Shown here: positions 33,438 through 44,689 of the stretch, piece after piece
How the letters are laid out: every line of letters starts with the position of its first letter
Position numbering within the stretch: the stretch's first letter is position 1
Assembly (NCBI RefSeq): GCF_000966265.1
Contig: NZ_LANF01000014.1
Location: forward strand, 1-64,000
DNA length: 64,000 bases
Source of the DNA: Palaeococcus ferrophilus DSM 13482
Lineage (GTDB): Archaea > Methanobacteriota_B > Thermococci > Thermococcales > Thermococcaceae
Direction of reading: 5' to 3'
Notes under the pieces: generated by a model
What the model was told of the DNA's origin: nothing
What the model saw: the letters and a program-made list of their open reading frames with translations, nothing else
Database searches by the model: none
Translations under genes and position numbers: made by a program

Positions 33438-35069
33438 TTAGCGTTTCTTGGGAAGGTTTTTGAGCTCCCTGAACTGGGGCATCTTTGGCCTCTTGAACTT
33501 CCCGAGGGGTGAACGGCGCTTCGGTTTCGGCCGCTCCCTCCTCCTCTCGCGCGGCCTGGTGTAGAGGTACGCCCCCACGAGGGCCAGTACTATCAGGAGC
33601 ACCAGGAGGATCAAAGCTCCCCCCGAGCTGCCCTCCTCTGGAACCGTCGTGGTGGTGTTCGACGGTGTGGAGTGGGTGGTGGCCACGCTTGAGGTGGTTG
33701 TGCGTGTAGTGCTTGTACGCGAGGTGGTTGTGCTCGTGCTCGACGTTGGGGGCACTATTCTGAAGCTGCCGTCCTTCCTCTCGCTCCTTCCGAGCTCTTC
33801 GAGATAGATGGTGTAGTGAACCTCGACCCCCGCTGGAACCTCCTCCTCTATTTTCGCCCTTTCCTCCCCCGGTTGGAGCGTCAGCTCCCTGCTGCCCTCC
33901 GTGAGTATGCCGTTCCCGGTGTAGAGCAGGTAGCGGAGGGTGGCCTCGATGGGGAAGGCGTTCGGGTTCTCCAGGGTGACCAGGAGGGCCACCCTATCCC
34001 CCGAGGGCAGGACGTCAACCTCACCTATGGAGGGCATGCCGATGACGAGGTAGCTTCCGGCCGCTCTCCCGAGAACCCGCTCACCGTGGGAGAGCTCGAC
34101 GCTGAAGTTCACCTCGCCGATGGGCTGCGGTGGCGTTTTGAACGTCAGGACTATGTTGTTGCTTGGTTTGAGCTCGATTTCCCTCCTGAAGTTTTCGTTC
34201 CCAACGGTTATGGTGACGTTGGCTCCTATGGTTCTCTCGGAGTACATGTAGACGTAGAGCTCGTTCTCAGCCCCTTCCAGAACCTGGGGGTAGCTCACGC
34301 CCACACCCGTCAGTTCGACCCCGAAGGTGACGTGGTACTCCTCAACGCTCCTGAACGTCCTGTTTCCGTGGGAGATGGAGAAGGTTAGGGTGTAGTTGCC
34401 GTCGGGGAGGGTGTAGGGCACCTCGATACCGAGGTTTAGGAAGTCCTCACCGCTGACGTTGAATCTGGCGGAGCGGGAGAGAAGGCTCTTTCCGTCCTTC
34501 GAGAGCTCAATACTGGCCTCGACCTCCACGGGAGAGCTGAGATAGTTCCTAACGCGCGCGTAGCCCACGAGCCTGTTCCCGGTAAAGGCCTTCATCTCCT
34601 CCCGGGGCTTGCCCTCTATGTAGGAGCCCATATCGAGAACCTCGAGGGGGTACTCCCTCACCTCCAGGGGTATCAGGGCGGTCATGACGTGGAGCTTTCC
34701 CGCGGTGTCGAATCCCCAGAGGGTGGCCTCTATAGTGTAGTTGCCCCCTTTGAAATTCCCGGGGACGGTTATTGCGTACGCTATATCCCTCTCCTCATCC
34801 GTTCTCCAGTTCGTGGCTTTATCGGGGAAGAGCTTGAAGTCTATTCCCTCAACTTCTCCCCCTTCAGCATCAAGAACCCTGTATTTTATGAAAGAAACCA
34901 CGCTGAATTCGGCGTTTTCCTCGTTTTTAAACGTGAGGTATCCGTTTTGAGAATCGCCACGGACTATGAGGATTTTTCCCGAGACCTTAAACTCCCCGAA
35001 CTGGCCCGCGACGAAGGGTGTTATGAGGAGCATGAGGAGTATGGGGATAATCCAGTGACCTTTTCCCAT
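33438..35069 (-). CDS. Surface protein with CARDB-like domains, Thr/Ser stalk and membrane anchor (543 aa)
   Basis: The ATG at 35069 follows GGTGGTGAC. A signal peptide (MGKGHWIIPILLMLLITPFVAG) precedes several beta-sandwich segments typical of CARDB/alpha-adaptin-like adhesion domains (VEVEASIELSKDGKSL, GIEVPYTLPDGNYTLTFSIS, LVTLENPNAFPIEATLRYLL). A Thr/Ser-rich linker at about residues 455-490 forms a stalk, then one transmembrane helix (ALILLVLLIVLALVGAYLY) and a long basic tail ending LPKKR. It is thus anchored in the membrane with the sandwich domains outside. Function unknown. Confidence 0.78.
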   Translation of the reverse strand: MGKGHWIIPILLMLLITPFVAGQFGEFKVSGKILIVRGDSQNGYLTFKNEENAEFSVVSFIKYRVLDAEGGEVEGIDFKLFPDKATNWRTDEERDIAYAITVPGNFKGGNYTIEATLWGFDTAGKLHVMTALIPLEVREYPLEVLDMGSYIEGKPREEMKAFTGNRLVGYARVRNYLSSPVEVEASIELSKDGKSLLSRSARFNVSGEDFLNLGIEVPYTLPDGNYTLTFSISHGNRTFRSVEEYHVTFGVELTGVGVSYPQVLEGAENELYVYMYSERTIGANVTITVGNENFRREIELKPSNNIVLTFKTPPQPIGEVNFSVELSHGERVLGRAAGSYLVIGMPSIGEVDVLPSGDRVALLVTLENPNAFPIEATLRYLLYTGNGILTEGSRELTLQPGEERAKIEEEVPAGVEVHYTIYLEELGRSERKDGSFRIVPPTSSTSTTTSRTSTTRTTTSSVATTHSTPSNTTTTVPEEGSSGGALILLVLLIVLALVGAYLYTRPRERRRERPKPKRRSPLGKFKRPKMPQFRELKNLPKKR

Positions 35070-35125
35070 GTCACCACCATTAAAACTTGGCCCTGATGGT
35101 ATAAATGGTTTGCTAAACGAAATGG

Positions 35126-35401
35126 TCACATGAACCTCGAGGCCACTAGGATTAGTCCCATGAGGATGAGGGAGACAGAGAACAGGAACACCAGCCTGTA
35201 GAGCCTGAGCCTTCCGAACTGTTCTCTAACTATGAGGTGTATTATCGTTAGGGAGAGCCCGTAGAACGTTGAAAAGGCTCCAAGGGCCAGCTTTAAATCC
35301 ACCCGGAGAAGAAAGAGCAGCCCTAGTATGCTCCCGGCTAAAACCGTGACGTTTGGAACCGTCATCGCGTAGTAGTTCAGGAGCACCCTCTCGTCGTCCA
35401 T
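35126..35401 (-). CDS. Small integral membrane protein (91 aa)
   Basis: Three hydrophobic segments are visible: VTVLAGSILGLLFLL, LALGAFSTFYGLSLTIIHLIV and LVFLFSVSLILMGLILVA. I selected the ATG at 35401 because it follows GGAGTGATGACT, which overlaps the stop codon of the UPF0216 gene; the two are translationally linked. No known family comes to mind. Confidence 0.7.
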   Translation of the reverse strand: MDDERVLLNYYAMTVPNVTVLAGSILGLLFLLRVDLKLALGAFSTFYGLSLTIIHLIVREQFGRLRLYRLVFLFSVSLILMGLILVASRFM

Positions 35402-35406
35402 AGTCA

Positions 35407-35814
35407 TCACTCCATTATGAACACGTAGGTGGTCGTCGTGGGAAGCTCGCGCCTTATCCTTGGGAGCAGGTAGCGCGGGAGGGTTATTTCACTCTTCTCC
35501 TCGAGGAAGTCGTAGGTTCCGAGGAGCTTCTCGATGACCTCTACCTCGAGCCTCCCCCTGACCCTGAAGTAGCCGTGCCACAGCGTGCTCACCTCAAGGG
35601 GGATGGGGAGCAAAAGCCTGTCCCACTCGCTCTCGTCTATTATCTCGGAGAGCCTTTCGAGCTCCTGTCTCCTGAAGTGGTGCTCGCTTCCATCCCTGAG
35701 CTTTACGGAGGGGTCCTCCTCCCTCAACAGGGCCGAGAGGCTCTTCCGCTGTCTCGGGAGATGGAGGTTTATGCGCATGAGTTCCCTGTTTATTATCTCG
35801 TCGGGCTCGGGCAT
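35407..35814 (-). CDS. UPF0216 (DUF61) family protein (135 aa)
   Basis: The sequence MPEPDEIINRELMRINLHLP followed by RKSLSALLREEDPSV and the hydrophilic HHFRRQELERL segment matches the archaeal UPF0216/DUF61 family. The function is unknown. No Shine-Dalgarno site precedes the ATG, but a TATA-like AACTTTATGAAAG is centred 29 bp upstream, so the transcript is probably leaderless. Its stop overlaps the ribosome site of the small membrane protein. Confidence 0.85.
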   Translation of the reverse strand: MPEPDEIINRELMRINLHLPRQRKSLSALLREEDPSVKLRDGSEHHFRRQELERLSEIIDESEWDRLLLPIPLEVSTLWHGYFRVRGRLEVEVIEKLLGTYDFLEEKSEITLPRYLLPRIRRELPTTTTYVFIME

Positions 35815-35859
35815 GGTTGGAAATAAACAGTCGCTTTCATAAAGTTTGTGAAGAAAAAG

Positions 35860-36501
35860 TCACGAGGCCTTGGCCTCGAGGAGGGCCTTGACCCTCTTGA
35901 GCCTGAAGAAGTTCTCCCTTTCCATCTCGTCGAGCCTTCCCTTGATGAACTTGACGGTGTTCTCCATGCGCGGGATGATGATGTACTCGAGTGCGTTAAC
36001 GCGCCTCTTCGTCTTCTCTATCTCCTTCGCGAGCCTCTTGAGGGTCTCCTCCACCTCCGCCAGACGGACGGCCAGCTCAAGAACCTCCTCGAACTTGTCG
36101 GCCACCTGGTCAACCCTGGCGGTCGTCGAGACGAAGGCGTAACCCCTGTCCTCCATGGAGCGCCTGAAGCCCTCGGACTCTATGAGGGGAACCGGGACGC
36201 CCATGACGTTCCGTCTCTTTATCTCGATCTCCCTGTTGGGCTTAACGCCTAGGGAGATTTCCTTGAGCTTGCTGACGCCGACCTCGACCTCGGCCATTCT
36301 GAGAACCTCGAAGGCCTCCTCCATCTTCCTGTTGAGCTCCCCCCTGAGCTGGAGCGCCTCATCGTATATCGTGAAGAACTCCATTATGAGGGCATCCTGC
36401 TTCTCCTTGAGGAGTTTGTGACCTTTCCTGGCCAGGGCTACCCTCTTCTTGAGCTTCAGCAGCTCCATACGCGTTGGCTTGACGTTGAGTATCTCTGCCA
36501 T
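35860..36501 (-). CDS. atpD: A-type ATP synthase subunit D
   Basis: At 213 aa it is the coiled-coil central stalk (rotor shaft) subunit. Marks are [20 protein letters not shown] at the start and a C-terminal heptad region [20 protein letters not shown]. It is the last gene of the operon. The start at 36501 follows GGAGGGGTGA. It couples rotation of the membrane ring to the A3B3 head. Confidence 0.95.
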   Translation of the reverse strand: MAEILNVKPTRMELLKLKKRVALARKGHKLLKEKQDALIMEFFTIYDEALQLRGELNRKMEEAFEVLRMAEVEVGVSKLKEISLGVKPNREIEIKRRNVMGVPVPLIESEGFRRSMEDRGYAFVSTTARVDQVADKFEEVLELAVRLAEVEETLKRLAKEIEKTKRRVNALEYIIIPRMENTVKFIKGRLDEMERENFFRLKRVKALLEAKAS

Positions 36502-36531
36502 TCATCACCCCTCCAAATAAAGTGGGGAAGG

Positions 36532-37920
36532 TCAGGCCTTCCTCCTGTACTTGGGGTGGTACTTCTGTATCTGCTCCTTCTTGACACGCTTGAGCTCGCT
36601 CTCCGGGAGTATCGAGAGGAGCTCCCATCCAAGGTCGAGGGTCTCGAAGATGCCCCTGTCCTCGTCGTAGGCCTGGGCGATAAACTCCTTCTCGAACCTA
36701 TCGGCGAACTTGAGGTAGAGCCTGTCGGTCTCGCTCAATGCCTCCTCACCGACGACCGCGACGAGGTCCCTCAATGACCTGCCCTCGGCGTACGCTGCAT
36801 AGAGCTGCTGGCTGAGCTGCGGGTGGTCATCCCTTGTCATTCCCTTACCGATACCGTCCTTCATCAGACGGCTGAGGGAGGGGAGCACGTCAATGGGGGG
36901 ATAGATACCCTTCCTGTGGAGGTCCCTGCTGAGGACTATCTGTCCCTCGGTGATGTAGCCCGTCAAATCCGGAATCGGGTGGGTGATGTCATCATCTGGC
37001 ATCGTGAGGATGGGCACCTGTGTGATGCTTCCCTTCCTTCCCTTCACCCTGCCGGCACGCTCGTAGATGGTGGCAAGGTCAGTGTACATGTAACCGGGGT
37101 AGCCGCGCCTTCCGGGAACCTCCTCCCTCGCTGCCGAAATCTCACGAAGTGCTTCCGCGTAGTTGGTCATGTCCGTGAGGATAACGAGCACCTGCATGTC
37201 GTAGTCGAAGGCAAGGTATTCAGCCACGGTGAGGGCCATACGCGGGGTGATGATACGCTCGATGGCCGGGTCGTCCGCGAGGTTGAGGAACAGCACCGCC
37301 CTCTCTATTGCACCCGTCTCCTCGAAGCTCTTCTTGAAGAAGTTGGCCTCCTCGTAGGTGATACCCATTGCGGCGAAGACCACCGCGAAGCTCTCCTCCT
37401 CACCGAGGACCTTTGCCTGCCTTGCTATCTGCGCCGCGAGCATGTTGTGCGGTAATCCAGAACCGCTGAATATCGGGAGCTTCTGGCCGCGGATGAGGGT
37501 GTTCATTCCGTCTATGGCGCTTATACCCGTCTGAATGAAGTCCCTCGGGTAAGCACGGGCGACGGGGTTGAGCGGGGCGCCGTGGACATCGCGCCTGTCC
37601 TCGGGGATTATCTCCGGGCCGCCGTCAATGGGCTTGCCGATACCGTTGAACACCCTTCCGAGCATGTCCATCGAAACGGGAACCTTGAGGGTCTCACCGG
37701 TGAAGCGGACGCTGGTCGTCTTAACGTCGAGGTCGCGCGTTCCTTCAAAGACCTGGACGATGGCCATGTCCTCCCTGGCCTCGAGAACCTGTCCCTTCCT
37801 CTTCTCTCCGCCCTCGACCTCTACCTCTACGACCTCACCGTAGGCGACGCCCTTAACGCCCTCAACGACCATCAGAGGACCGTAAATCTTGCTTATCGTG
37901 GAGTACTCCTTTCCGACCAT
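36532..37920 (-). CDS. atpB: A-type ATP synthase subunit B
   Basis: This 462-aa non-catalytic nucleotide-binding subunit alternates with A in the hexameric head. It lacks a proper P-loop ([20 protein letters not shown] instead of GxxGxGKT), as expected for B. I placed the start at the ATG 37920 ([16 protein letters not shown]) because GTGAGG precedes it and it agrees with the length of Pyrococcus AtpB; a GTG at 37929 is the alternative and would overlap the atpA stop as GTGA. Other marks are [20 protein letters not shown] and [20 protein letters not shown]. Confidence 0.95.
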   Translation of the reverse strand: MVGKEYSTISKIYGPLMVVEGVKGVAYGEVVEVEVEGGEKRKGQVLEAREDMAIVQVFEGTRDLDVKTTSVRFTGETLKVPVSMDMLGRVFNGIGKPIDGGPEIIPEDRRDVHGAPLNPVARAYPRDFIQTGISAIDGMNTLIRGQKLPIFSGSGLPHNMLAAQIARQAKVLGEEESFAVVFAAMGITYEEANFFKKSFEETGAIERAVLFLNLADDPAIERIITPRMALTVAEYLAFDYDMQVLVILTDMTNYAEALREISAAREEVPGRRGYPGYMYTDLATIYERAGRVKGRKGSITQVPILTMPDDDITHPIPDLTGYITEGQIVLSRDLHRKGIYPPIDVLPSLSRLMKDGIGKGMTRDDHPQLSQQLYAAYAEGRSLRDLVAVVGEEALSETDRLYLKFADRFEKEFIAQAYDEDRGIFETLDLGWELLSILPESELKRVKKEQIQKYHPKYRRKA

Positions 37921-37925
37921 TTTCC

Positions 37926-39683
37926 TCACGCCCCGTACTTCTTAAAGAGCTCTTCAAACTGCTCGTCAGTCTTCCCTATGAGGGCCTCAACGTCCTCAAC
38001 CTTCGCGATGTACTTCATACGGCCTATCTCTTCCCTGACCGGGAGCTTGGCTATCTCCTCGACCGGGACGCCCATGTCAACGGCCTTCATCGTCTTGTCG
38101 TAGAAGTTGAGGATGACGCGCATCATGGTGACCTGCTTCCTGGGTGAGCAGTAGGTGTCAACCTCGTCGAAGGCATCCTGCTGGAGGTAGTCCTCCCTGA
38201 CCATCCTCGCCACGAGGAGCGTGGCCCTCTCCCTCTCGGGGAGAGCGTCGGGACCGACGATTCTGACTATCTCCTGGAGCTCGGCCTCCTTCTGGAGGAG
38301 CGCCATTGCCCTGTCCCTCATGATCCTCCACTCGGGGTCAACGTTCTTCTCCCACCATCCCTGGATTGAGTCAACGTAGAGTGAGTAGCTGGTGAGCCAG
38401 TTGATGGCAGGGAAGTGCCTCCTCCTCGCGAGGTCAGCGTCCAGCGCCCAGAATACCTTGACGACACGGAGGGTGTTCTGCACAACCGGCTCGCTGAAGT
38501 CACCGCCGGGCGGTGAAACGGCTCCTATGACCGAGACACTTCCTACCCTATCCTCGCTTCCGAGGGTGATGACCCTGCCGGCTCTCTCGTAGAACTCCGC
38601 TATCTTCGAGGCGAGGTACGCGGGATAACCTTCCTCACCGGGCATCTCCTCGAGACGGCCGGATATCTCACGCAGGGCCTCCGCCCACCTCGAGGTTGAA
38701 TCGGCCATCAAAGCCACGTCGTAGCCCATGTCCCTGAAGTACTCCGCTATGGTGATTCCTGTGTAGATGGACGCCTCACGTGCTGCAACCGGCATGTTTG
38801 AGGTGTTTGCTATGAGAACCGTCCTCTCCATGAGCGGCTTCCCGGTTTTTGGATCTTTCAGCTTCGGGAACTCCTCAAGAACGTCGGTCATCTCGTTACC
38901 GCGCTCACCGCAGCCGATGTAAACGACCACCTGTGCGTCACTCCACTTGGCGAGCTGGTGCTGGGTGACGGTCTTTCCTGAACCGAAGGGGCCCGGAATG
39001 GCCGCGGTTCCACCCTTGGCCTGGCTGAAGAAGGTGTCTATGGCTCTCTGTCCGGTGATGAGCGGGACCTCCGGCGGGAGCTTGTTCTTGTAGGGCCTCT
39101 TGACACGGACGGGCCAGCGGTGGTACATCTTGAGCTCCTCGATGGTTCCGTCGGGCTTCTTGATCTTTGCAATGACCTCCTCGATGGTGTAGTCCCCTTC
39201 CTCAGCTATCTCGACTACCTCACCCTCGACCCACGGGGGCACGAGGATTTTGTGCTCGATGATGCTTGTCTCGGGAACCACACCGAGAACGTCTCCACCA
39301 ACGACCTTGTCGCCGACCTTAACTTTGGGCGTGAAGTGCCACTTCTTGTCCCTCGGGAGGGCCGGGGCGGTAAGACCCCTCGCTATGAAGTCCCCGCTCT
39401 GCTCCCTGAGAACGTTGAGCGGCCTCTGAATTCCATCGTACATTGCCGTGAGCAGTCCGGGACCGAGTTCAACGCTCAGCGAAGCCCCGGTCCCTTCAAC
39501 CGGCTCGCCCGGCCTTATGCCAGACGTTTCCTCGTAAACCTGGATGATGGCCTTGTCTCCATCGAGGCGGATGATTTCTCCGATGAGTCCGAGTTCACCC
39601 ACCTTAACGACCTCGTACATCCTGGCGCCTCTCATCTCATCAGCAACCACAAGGGGCCCGGTAACACGAATTATCTTTCCCAT
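37926..39683 (-). CDS. atpA: A-type ATP synthase catalytic subunit A
   Basis: This 585-aa catalytic subunit has the A-type P-loop [20 protein letters not shown], preceded by the long non-homologous region peculiar to subunit A (residues about 115-190). Further marks are [19 protein letters not shown] and [20 protein letters not shown]. It hydrolyses or forms ATP together with B. No intein interrupts the P-loop, unlike in some Pyrococcus and Thermococcus strains. It is separated from atpF by 6 bp. Confidence 0.97.
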   Translation of the reverse strand: MGKIIRVTGPLVVADEMRGARMYEVVKVGELGLIGEIIRLDGDKAIIQVYEETSGIRPGEPVEGTGASLSVELGPGLLTAMYDGIQRPLNVLREQSGDFIARGLTAPALPRDKKWHFTPKVKVGDKVVGGDVLGVVPETSIIEHKILVPPWVEGEVVEIAEEGDYTIEEVIAKIKKPDGTIEELKMYHRWPVRVKRPYKNKLPPEVPLITGQRAIDTFFSQAKGGTAAIPGPFGSGKTVTQHQLAKWSDAQVVVYIGCGERGNEMTDVLEEFPKLKDPKTGKPLMERTVLIANTSNMPVAAREASIYTGITIAEYFRDMGYDVALMADSTSRWAEALREISGRLEEMPGEEGYPAYLASKIAEFYERAGRVITLGSEDRVGSVSVIGAVSPPGGDFSEPVVQNTLRVVKVFWALDADLARRRHFPAINWLTSYSLYVDSIQGWWEKNVDPEWRIMRDRAMALLQKEAELQEIVRIVGPDALPERERATLLVARMVREDYLQQDAFDEVDTYCSPRKQVTMMRVILNFYDKTMKAVDMGVPVEEIAKLPVREEIGRMKYIAKVEDVEALIGKTDEQFEELFKKYGA

Positions 39684-39689
39684 CTTTCT

Positions 39690-39998
39690 TCACCTCTTTA
39701 TCTCGACACCTATTGCCCTTCTAACGATCTCCTTAATCTGCTCCTCACCGAAGAGGGAGCCAAACTTATCGGGTATTTGAAGGATGATTGGGAAGGTTAC
39801 CTCCGGAAGGCCGATCCTATCGGCCAGTCTCTCGGTTATGAGGATTATCCCGACGTCTTCGCGCTCTATAAGCTCCTTCAGCTTGTTCCTTGCCCTGTCG
39901 GTTTCGAGTGCTGTTTCCTCGAAGGCGTAAACCTCGTGGACGCCGGCGAGCTTGAAGCCAAGGGCAGTGTCCCTATCCCCCATCAGGACGATCTTCAT
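39690..39998 (-). CDS. atpF: A-type ATP synthase subunit F
   Basis: This 102-aa central-stalk subunit begins [20 protein letters not shown], the family's typical Rossmann-like start, and continues [11 protein letters not shown] and [14 protein letters not shown]. It overlaps the atpC stop by 4 bp (ATGA). It binds subunit D and is thought to modulate activity. Confidence 0.95.
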   Translation of the reverse strand: MKIVLMGDRDTALGFKLAGVHEVYAFEETALETDRARNKLKELIEREDVGIILITERLADRIGLPEVTFPIILQIPDKFGSLFGEEQIKEIVRRAIGVEIKR

Positions 39999-41113
39999 GC
40001 CATCTCACCCACTATCTCCTTTATCTTCTCCGCCCTTATGCCGTCTTCGAGGAGCTTTGCTATGGCCTTGAGCTTCCTGATTTCCCTCTCCTTGAGCAGG
40101 ATGTAGTTGAGGGCTACCGCAACGCTCAGCGGGTAGAAGCGCGTGAGCTCGTTCATCCTCTCCATGATGAACCTGTCGAAGGCCTTCTCGAGAGCCCCGA
40201 GGTCGCCGGTTTCGAGGGCCTCCCTGTTCTCCCTGAGAAGCGGGCCGTACTTCGTCGAGTCGAGCTCCGCAAGCGCCATGCTGAGGTCTTCAACGTTCAT
40301 AAGCGTCTCGAGTGCCCTGCCCTTCAGCGTTCCGCCCTCTATTACTGAAGGCCTTATCTTCTCGGCGCTCAGTCCCTTGGCCTTGCCCCTGAGGATGGTG
40401 AGGACGTTGAGCCTGTCAATGCTGAGCCTAACGAACTCTTCCAAGATAACCCTCTCTTCCCCTTTCTTTGAGGTGGCGTAGTCCAGGAGCTTGGTGTAGT
40501 ACAGCCTGTAAAGCTCGGTTTCAAACTCTTCGAGGCTTATCTCCTTGAGCAGCAGCTTCTGGTAGGGCCCTTCGTACTCCGTCCCCTCGAGTATCACGAG
40601 TATCTCCTCGAGCGTTTTTGCCTCCGCCATCGCCTTGACCTTCTCGACCATGGTTCCCAGCTCGACCACGTAGTCCCTGGCAACCTCCCCCATCATCTTG
40701 GCCTTGACGACGCTGGTTATGTTCCTGACGTCCCATCCCTCGAGGAGAAGGCCGAAGAAGGCGTTAACGCGCTTGGGCATGATTTTGAGCATGAGGGAGT
40801 AGGTATCCGCGAGGGCCACATCAAGGGCTCGCTCTATGGTCTCGGCGTTGAGTTCCCCGAGGTTGGCCAGGTAGGCCTTGTAGTCGCTGTCCTCAAGGTT
40901 TACCACGAAGTTCTCGAGGTTCTTGCTCTCCGCCAGCTCTCCAAAGCGGTGCTCTGTGAAGAGCCTCGCCTCCATGGCCCTTATCCTTGCGTTCGGGTAG
41001 GAGTAGGGCGTGTACTTGTAGATGAGCGCGCTGGTCTTGTAGCCCACCCATGTGAATATCACGGCGAGGGTTGTATCGAGGATTGCTGTTATCGTTCCGA
41101 CTTCCACTTTCAT
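39995..41113 (-). CDS. atpC: A-type ATP synthase subunit C
   Basis: This 372-aa helical funnel-shaped subunit joins the central stalk to the membrane ring. It resembles subunit d of V-ATPase, with [18 protein letters not shown] and a repeat of three similar helical lobes. The start [12 protein letters not shown] at 41113 overlaps the atpE stop (ATGA); a GTG 3 bp upstream is less likely. The end overlaps atpF. Confidence 0.93.
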   Translation of the reverse strand: MKVEVGTITAILDTTLAVIFTWVGYKTSALIYKYTPYSYPNARIRAMEARLFTEHRFGELAESKNLENFVVNLEDSDYKAYLANLGELNAETIERALDVALADTYSLMLKIMPKRVNAFFGLLLEGWDVRNITSVVKAKMMGEVARDYVVELGTMVEKVKAMAEAKTLEEILVILEGTEYEGPYQKLLLKEISLEEFETELYRLYYTKLLDYATSKKGEERVILEEFVRLSIDRLNVLTILRGKAKGLSAEKIRPSVIEGGTLKGRALETLMNVEDLSMALAELDSTKYGPLLRENREALETGDLGALEKAFDRFIMERMNELTRFYPLSVAVALNYILLKEREIRKLKAIAKLLEDGIRAEKIKEIVGEMA

Positions 41114-41724
41114 CACCCGAAGAGGGCTTTGGCTATCCTTGCCCTCAGTTCGCTCTCAAGCCTCTCAATTCTGGCCTCGAAGGTGTTATCAACCCTGACC
41201 CTGCCGTCGGCGCTCTCGACGAGGATGCCCCCCATGGTGTGGATGGGCTCCCCAAGCTCTATCTCAACCTTCCGGCCGAGGTTCCTGGTGATGTAAGCCT
41301 TGATGCTCCTGCTCTTCTCCTTTATGAGCGTGAGCGTTCTCTCGTTTGAGTGCAGGACAACGGAATCCGCCTCGAGTTCCCTCAGCGACTCGAGGAGGAG
41401 GGCCTTTACGGTGTCAAGGTACTCCTCATCCGGGAGGGAAGCAAGCCTGTCCTTGAGGCCCTGGAAGACCTCATTTATGAGCTCCTCTTGAGTCTCAAGC
41501 TTTTTCTTCCTTGCTTCGAGCCTTGCGCTCGCGACTATGCGCTGCTTTTCAATCTCCGCCTGGGTCTCGGCTTTCCTGAGTATCCACTCGGCCTTGGCCT
41601 TTCCCCTCGCCTCGGCCTCGTGCCTTATCTCCTCAGCCTGCTTCTGGGCCTCGTCGAGGAGGTATTTGATCTTCTGCTCCGCTTCCCTGTTGATCTCCTC
41701 GATGATGAGCTTTGCCCCTTCCAT
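41113..41724 (-). CDS. atpE: A-type ATP synthase subunit E
   Basis: This 203-aa peripheral-stalk subunit has a long N-terminal coiled coil (MEGAKLIIEEINREAEQ, then YLLDEAQKQAEEIRHEAEAR) and a globular C-terminal domain that holds subunit A/B. I chose ATG 41724 because it follows GGGAGGAAAGGCA; the frame extends to 41739 with no ribosome site. It pairs with subunit H. Its stop overlaps the atpC start. Confidence 0.93.
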   Translation of the reverse strand: MEGAKLIIEEINREAEQKIKYLLDEAQKQAEEIRHEAEARGKAKAEWILRKAETQAEIEKQRIVASARLEARKKKLETQEELINEVFQGLKDRLASLPDEEYLDTVKALLLESLRELEADSVVLHSNERTLTLIKEKSRSIKAYITRNLGRKVEIELGEPIHTMGGILVESADGRVRVDNTFEARIERLESELRARIAKALFG

Positions 41725-41760
41725 TGCCTTTCCTCCCAAAATTGTGTTTTGGGAGCGGCC

Positions 41761-42249
<489 letters not shown>

Positions 42250-44250
42250 TCACACCTCCAACTCTAGTTTTGAAACCTTTCTTTTAGCCCTGAAGGGCTC
42301 AAACCTCCTACCCTCTCCGGAGTAGAAGGTGCTGAAAAATTCAACGTAGTGCAAACGTAAAGCGTGAACGAAGGCTCCGAGGGCGTTTATGGCGGTCGAG
42401 AATATGTGACCGCCCACGAAGAGCACGAGCCCTATGAGGATTCCGAGGGGCACGGGCCCGAGCTTGACGCCCCATATCATTCCCACGAGTATGTTGATGA
42501 CCATGGCTATTCCAGAGGTCGCGAGCGCGAGGGCCATGAGACGGGCGTAGCTCAGCCAGTTGCCCACGAAGCCGAAGAAGTCCGATATCGTCATGAGCAG
42601 CTTCATGAGCACGGGCAGGTCGCTCCTGAGCTCCGCCACCACGAAGAGGAGGAAACCTATGGCGAATAGCCCCATCCCCGCGCTCTTAAGCGGTGCGTTC
42701 ACTGTACTGAGTGCGAGGAGCGTAACTCCCAGGATTATGAGCATCCAGGAGAGCTGCTCCGTTAGGGCTCCCATCGTATCGCCGTTCTTCAGTCTGTTGA
42801 TGAAGCCCATGGTGTAGCCCACGAAGAGGTGGGCGAGACCTATTGCGAGCGCCATGATGAGCACTGTGAGGGCCCCGCGCATGGCGTCTATGGCGTAGGG
42901 CACGCTGAATCCGAGGGCGTTTCCTACCTTTATGAGCGCATCACCGAAGTAGCTCCCGAAGACTATTCCCATGAGCATTGTAAAGACGGCGCTCCAGAGC
43001 ATTACCCTGGCGAACTTGTAGGTTCCGTCGTTGAAGCGGCTGTGTCCCTTGACGAGGAGGAACGCCACAATTCCCATCAGCAGTCCGTACATGAAGTCCG
43101 TGAGCATGAAGCCGAAGAAGAACGAATAGGTGAATGCCAGTATGGGCGTTGGGTCGAACTCGTTGTACTTGGGAACGCCGAACATCTCCGTGAGCATCTC
43201 GAAGGGCCTGGCCCATCCTGGGTTCTTGAGCTTTATGGGGATCTCGTCAAGCTCTTTCTCGACGTCGGGCTCGCTGGTCTTGATGTAGGCCTTTCCGTCC
43301 GTGAGCTTTTTTATGCCCTCAACTATGGCTGACACCTCCTCCTTGGGCGCCCAGCCCCTGAGGGCGAAGGTCATGTTGGTTCTCGCGAGCATCCCGAGGG
43401 CGTTGGCCTTCTCCCTCTCGTTCTCCGTGATCTCCTGGTAGAATGCGAGCCTGTCGTAGTATTTCCTGGCGAGTTCTTTACCCTCCTTCCTGAGTTCGTC
43501 GAGTTCCCTCTCCTTCTCCCCGAGTCTTCCCTCGAGCTCGCGGATGAGCTCTCTGGGGGTTCCCTTACCCTCGGGCACCTCGAGCCTCGAGAAGGAGTAC
43601 TTGGCGAGAATCGGGTTTATCCTGTCGAAGTCCCTCCTGAGGGTGGCTATCACAACCAGGTAGGCCCCCTTGGTTTCCCTGCTCACGTAGGCGACCTTAC
43701 CCTCGAGCGCTCTGGTTATCTCGTCAATCATGGGTCCGTACTTGTCCTTCTCGACGGTTCCGGCAACTATCTCAAGGAAATCCGTCCCCCGGAGGTAGGA
43801 GACATCAATGTTGAGCTCCGCGAGAAGTTCAAGGATGTTTATCTCGGTTTTTATTCTGTCTATCTCGGTGCTGACGGCGTTTATCCTTCCTTCGAGGCTC
43901 TTTATCTCCGGCTCGGCCTCCTCGAGAAACGCCTCCACGTCCTTTATGATGGCCTCTATGCCCCTGTACCTGTAGTTCTCCTTCCTGGGCTCCTCGGGGA
44001 ATATGAACCCCTTGATTCCCCCGCCGCTCTCCTCCTTGAAGGAACCGAGGAACTCGACGAGGCGCGAGAGCCCTATGCTGTAGGAAGCGGCCTTCCTGTA
44101 GAACTCGTTTGGGGTGTCCTTCTGGGCAACCTCCACGCTCACCTCTCTGAGCTCCACAACTCCGGTTTCGTGGAGATACGTGAGGAGGGAGTCCTTATAG
44201 CGGTTTAAGGTTATTACCTCGAGTTTAAGCATCTCGTTGGGCCTGAACAT
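42250..44250 (-). CDS. atpI: A-type ATP synthase membrane subunit I (a-subunit)
   Basis: This 666-aa protein has a cytoplasmic N-terminal half with long coiled coils (residues about 1-330) and a C-terminal half with eight or so transmembrane helices (AFTYSFFFGFMLTDFMYGLL, NWLSYARLMALALATSGIAM). It supplies the half-channels for ions across the K ring and the essential Arg is in the SYARLMAL helix. The start at 44250 is 1 bp after the atpH stop. Confidence 0.95.
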   Translation of the reverse strand: MFRPNEMLKLEVITLNRYKDSLLTYLHETGVVELREVSVEVAQKDTPNEFYRKAASYSIGLSRLVEFLGSFKEESGGGIKGFIFPEEPRKENYRYRGIEAIIKDVEAFLEEAEPEIKSLEGRINAVSTEIDRIKTEINILELLAELNIDVSYLRGTDFLEIVAGTVEKDKYGPMIDEITRALEGKVAYVSRETKGAYLVVIATLRRDFDRINPILAKYSFSRLEVPEGKGTPRELIRELEGRLGEKERELDELRKEGKELARKYYDRLAFYQEITENEREKANALGMLARTNMTFALRGWAPKEEVSAIVEGIKKLTDGKAYIKTSEPDVEKELDEIPIKLKNPGWARPFEMLTEMFGVPKYNEFDPTPILAFTYSFFFGFMLTDFMYGLLMGIVAFLLVKGHSRFNDGTYKFARVMLWSAVFTMLMGIVFGSYFGDALIKVGNALGFSVPYAIDAMRGALTVLIMALAIGLAHLFVGYTMGFINRLKNGDTMGALTEQLSWMLIILGVTLLALSTVNAPLKSAGMGLFAIGFLLFVVAELRSDLPVLMKLLMTISDFFGFVGNWLSYARLMALALATSGIAMVINILVGMIWGVKLGPVPLGILIGLVLFVGGHIFSTAINALGAFVHALRLHYVEFFSTFYSGEGRRFEPFRAKRKVSKLELEV

Positions 44251-44251
44251 G

Positions 44252-44563
44252 TCAGATCCCTCTTACGACCTTTAGGGCCTCGTTAAGCGCGACCTCAAAG
44301 TTCTCAATGGCCTTGACCTTTAGTTCATCAATCTCCTTCTCACCCTGGGCGAGAAGAGCCTTGGCCTCTTCCTCCCCCTCGCGTTTCTTCTCCTCGATCA
44401 TGACCTCGGCCTTCTTCTGCGCTTCCTCCACGATGTCCCTCTCGATTTTCTTTGCCTCTTCCCTGGCTTCCTGGACGATGAGCTTTGCTTTTCCTTTGGC
44501 CTCCTCGATCCTCCTCTCTGCTTCCTTCTCGGCCTCGACGATCTGCTTAATTACGTCCTCCAT
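44252..44563 (-). CDS. atpH: A-type ATP synthase subunit H
   Basis: This 103-aa protein is almost wholly coiled coil (EDVIKQIVEAEKEAERRI, KKIERDIVEEAQKKAEVM). It makes the peripheral stalk with subunit E and is the first gene of the operon. I chose the ATG at 44563 because AGGAGATGAT precedes it at the right spacing; two in-frame ATGs upstream overlap that site. The promoter has TATA-like elements at about 44619-44650. Confidence 0.9.
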   Translation of the reverse strand: MEDVIKQIVEAEKEAERRIEEAKGKAKLIVQEAREEAKKIERDIVEEAQKKAEVMIEEKKREGEEEAKALLAQGEKEIDELKVKAIENFEVALNEALKVVRGI

Positions 44564-44618
44564 GAACATCATCTCCTGTGAGGGTGAAAATGCACACCAT
44601 TTCTGGCTGCTCCAACGA

Positions 44619-44650
44619 GTTTAAATATTTTATGCCCTTTAAAAAAGCTT
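44619..44650 (-). promoter_or_regulatory. Promoter region of the ATP synthase operon
   Basis: Two TATA-like elements stand in tandem on the gene strand, AAGCTTTTTTAAAGG and AAAATATTTAAACT, about 60-85 bp upstream of atpH. Either could drive the nine-gene transcript. Confidence 0.45.
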
Positions 44651-44689
44651 CGGAAAGGTGAAGCTCATTTCAAATACCTTTCGAAGTTT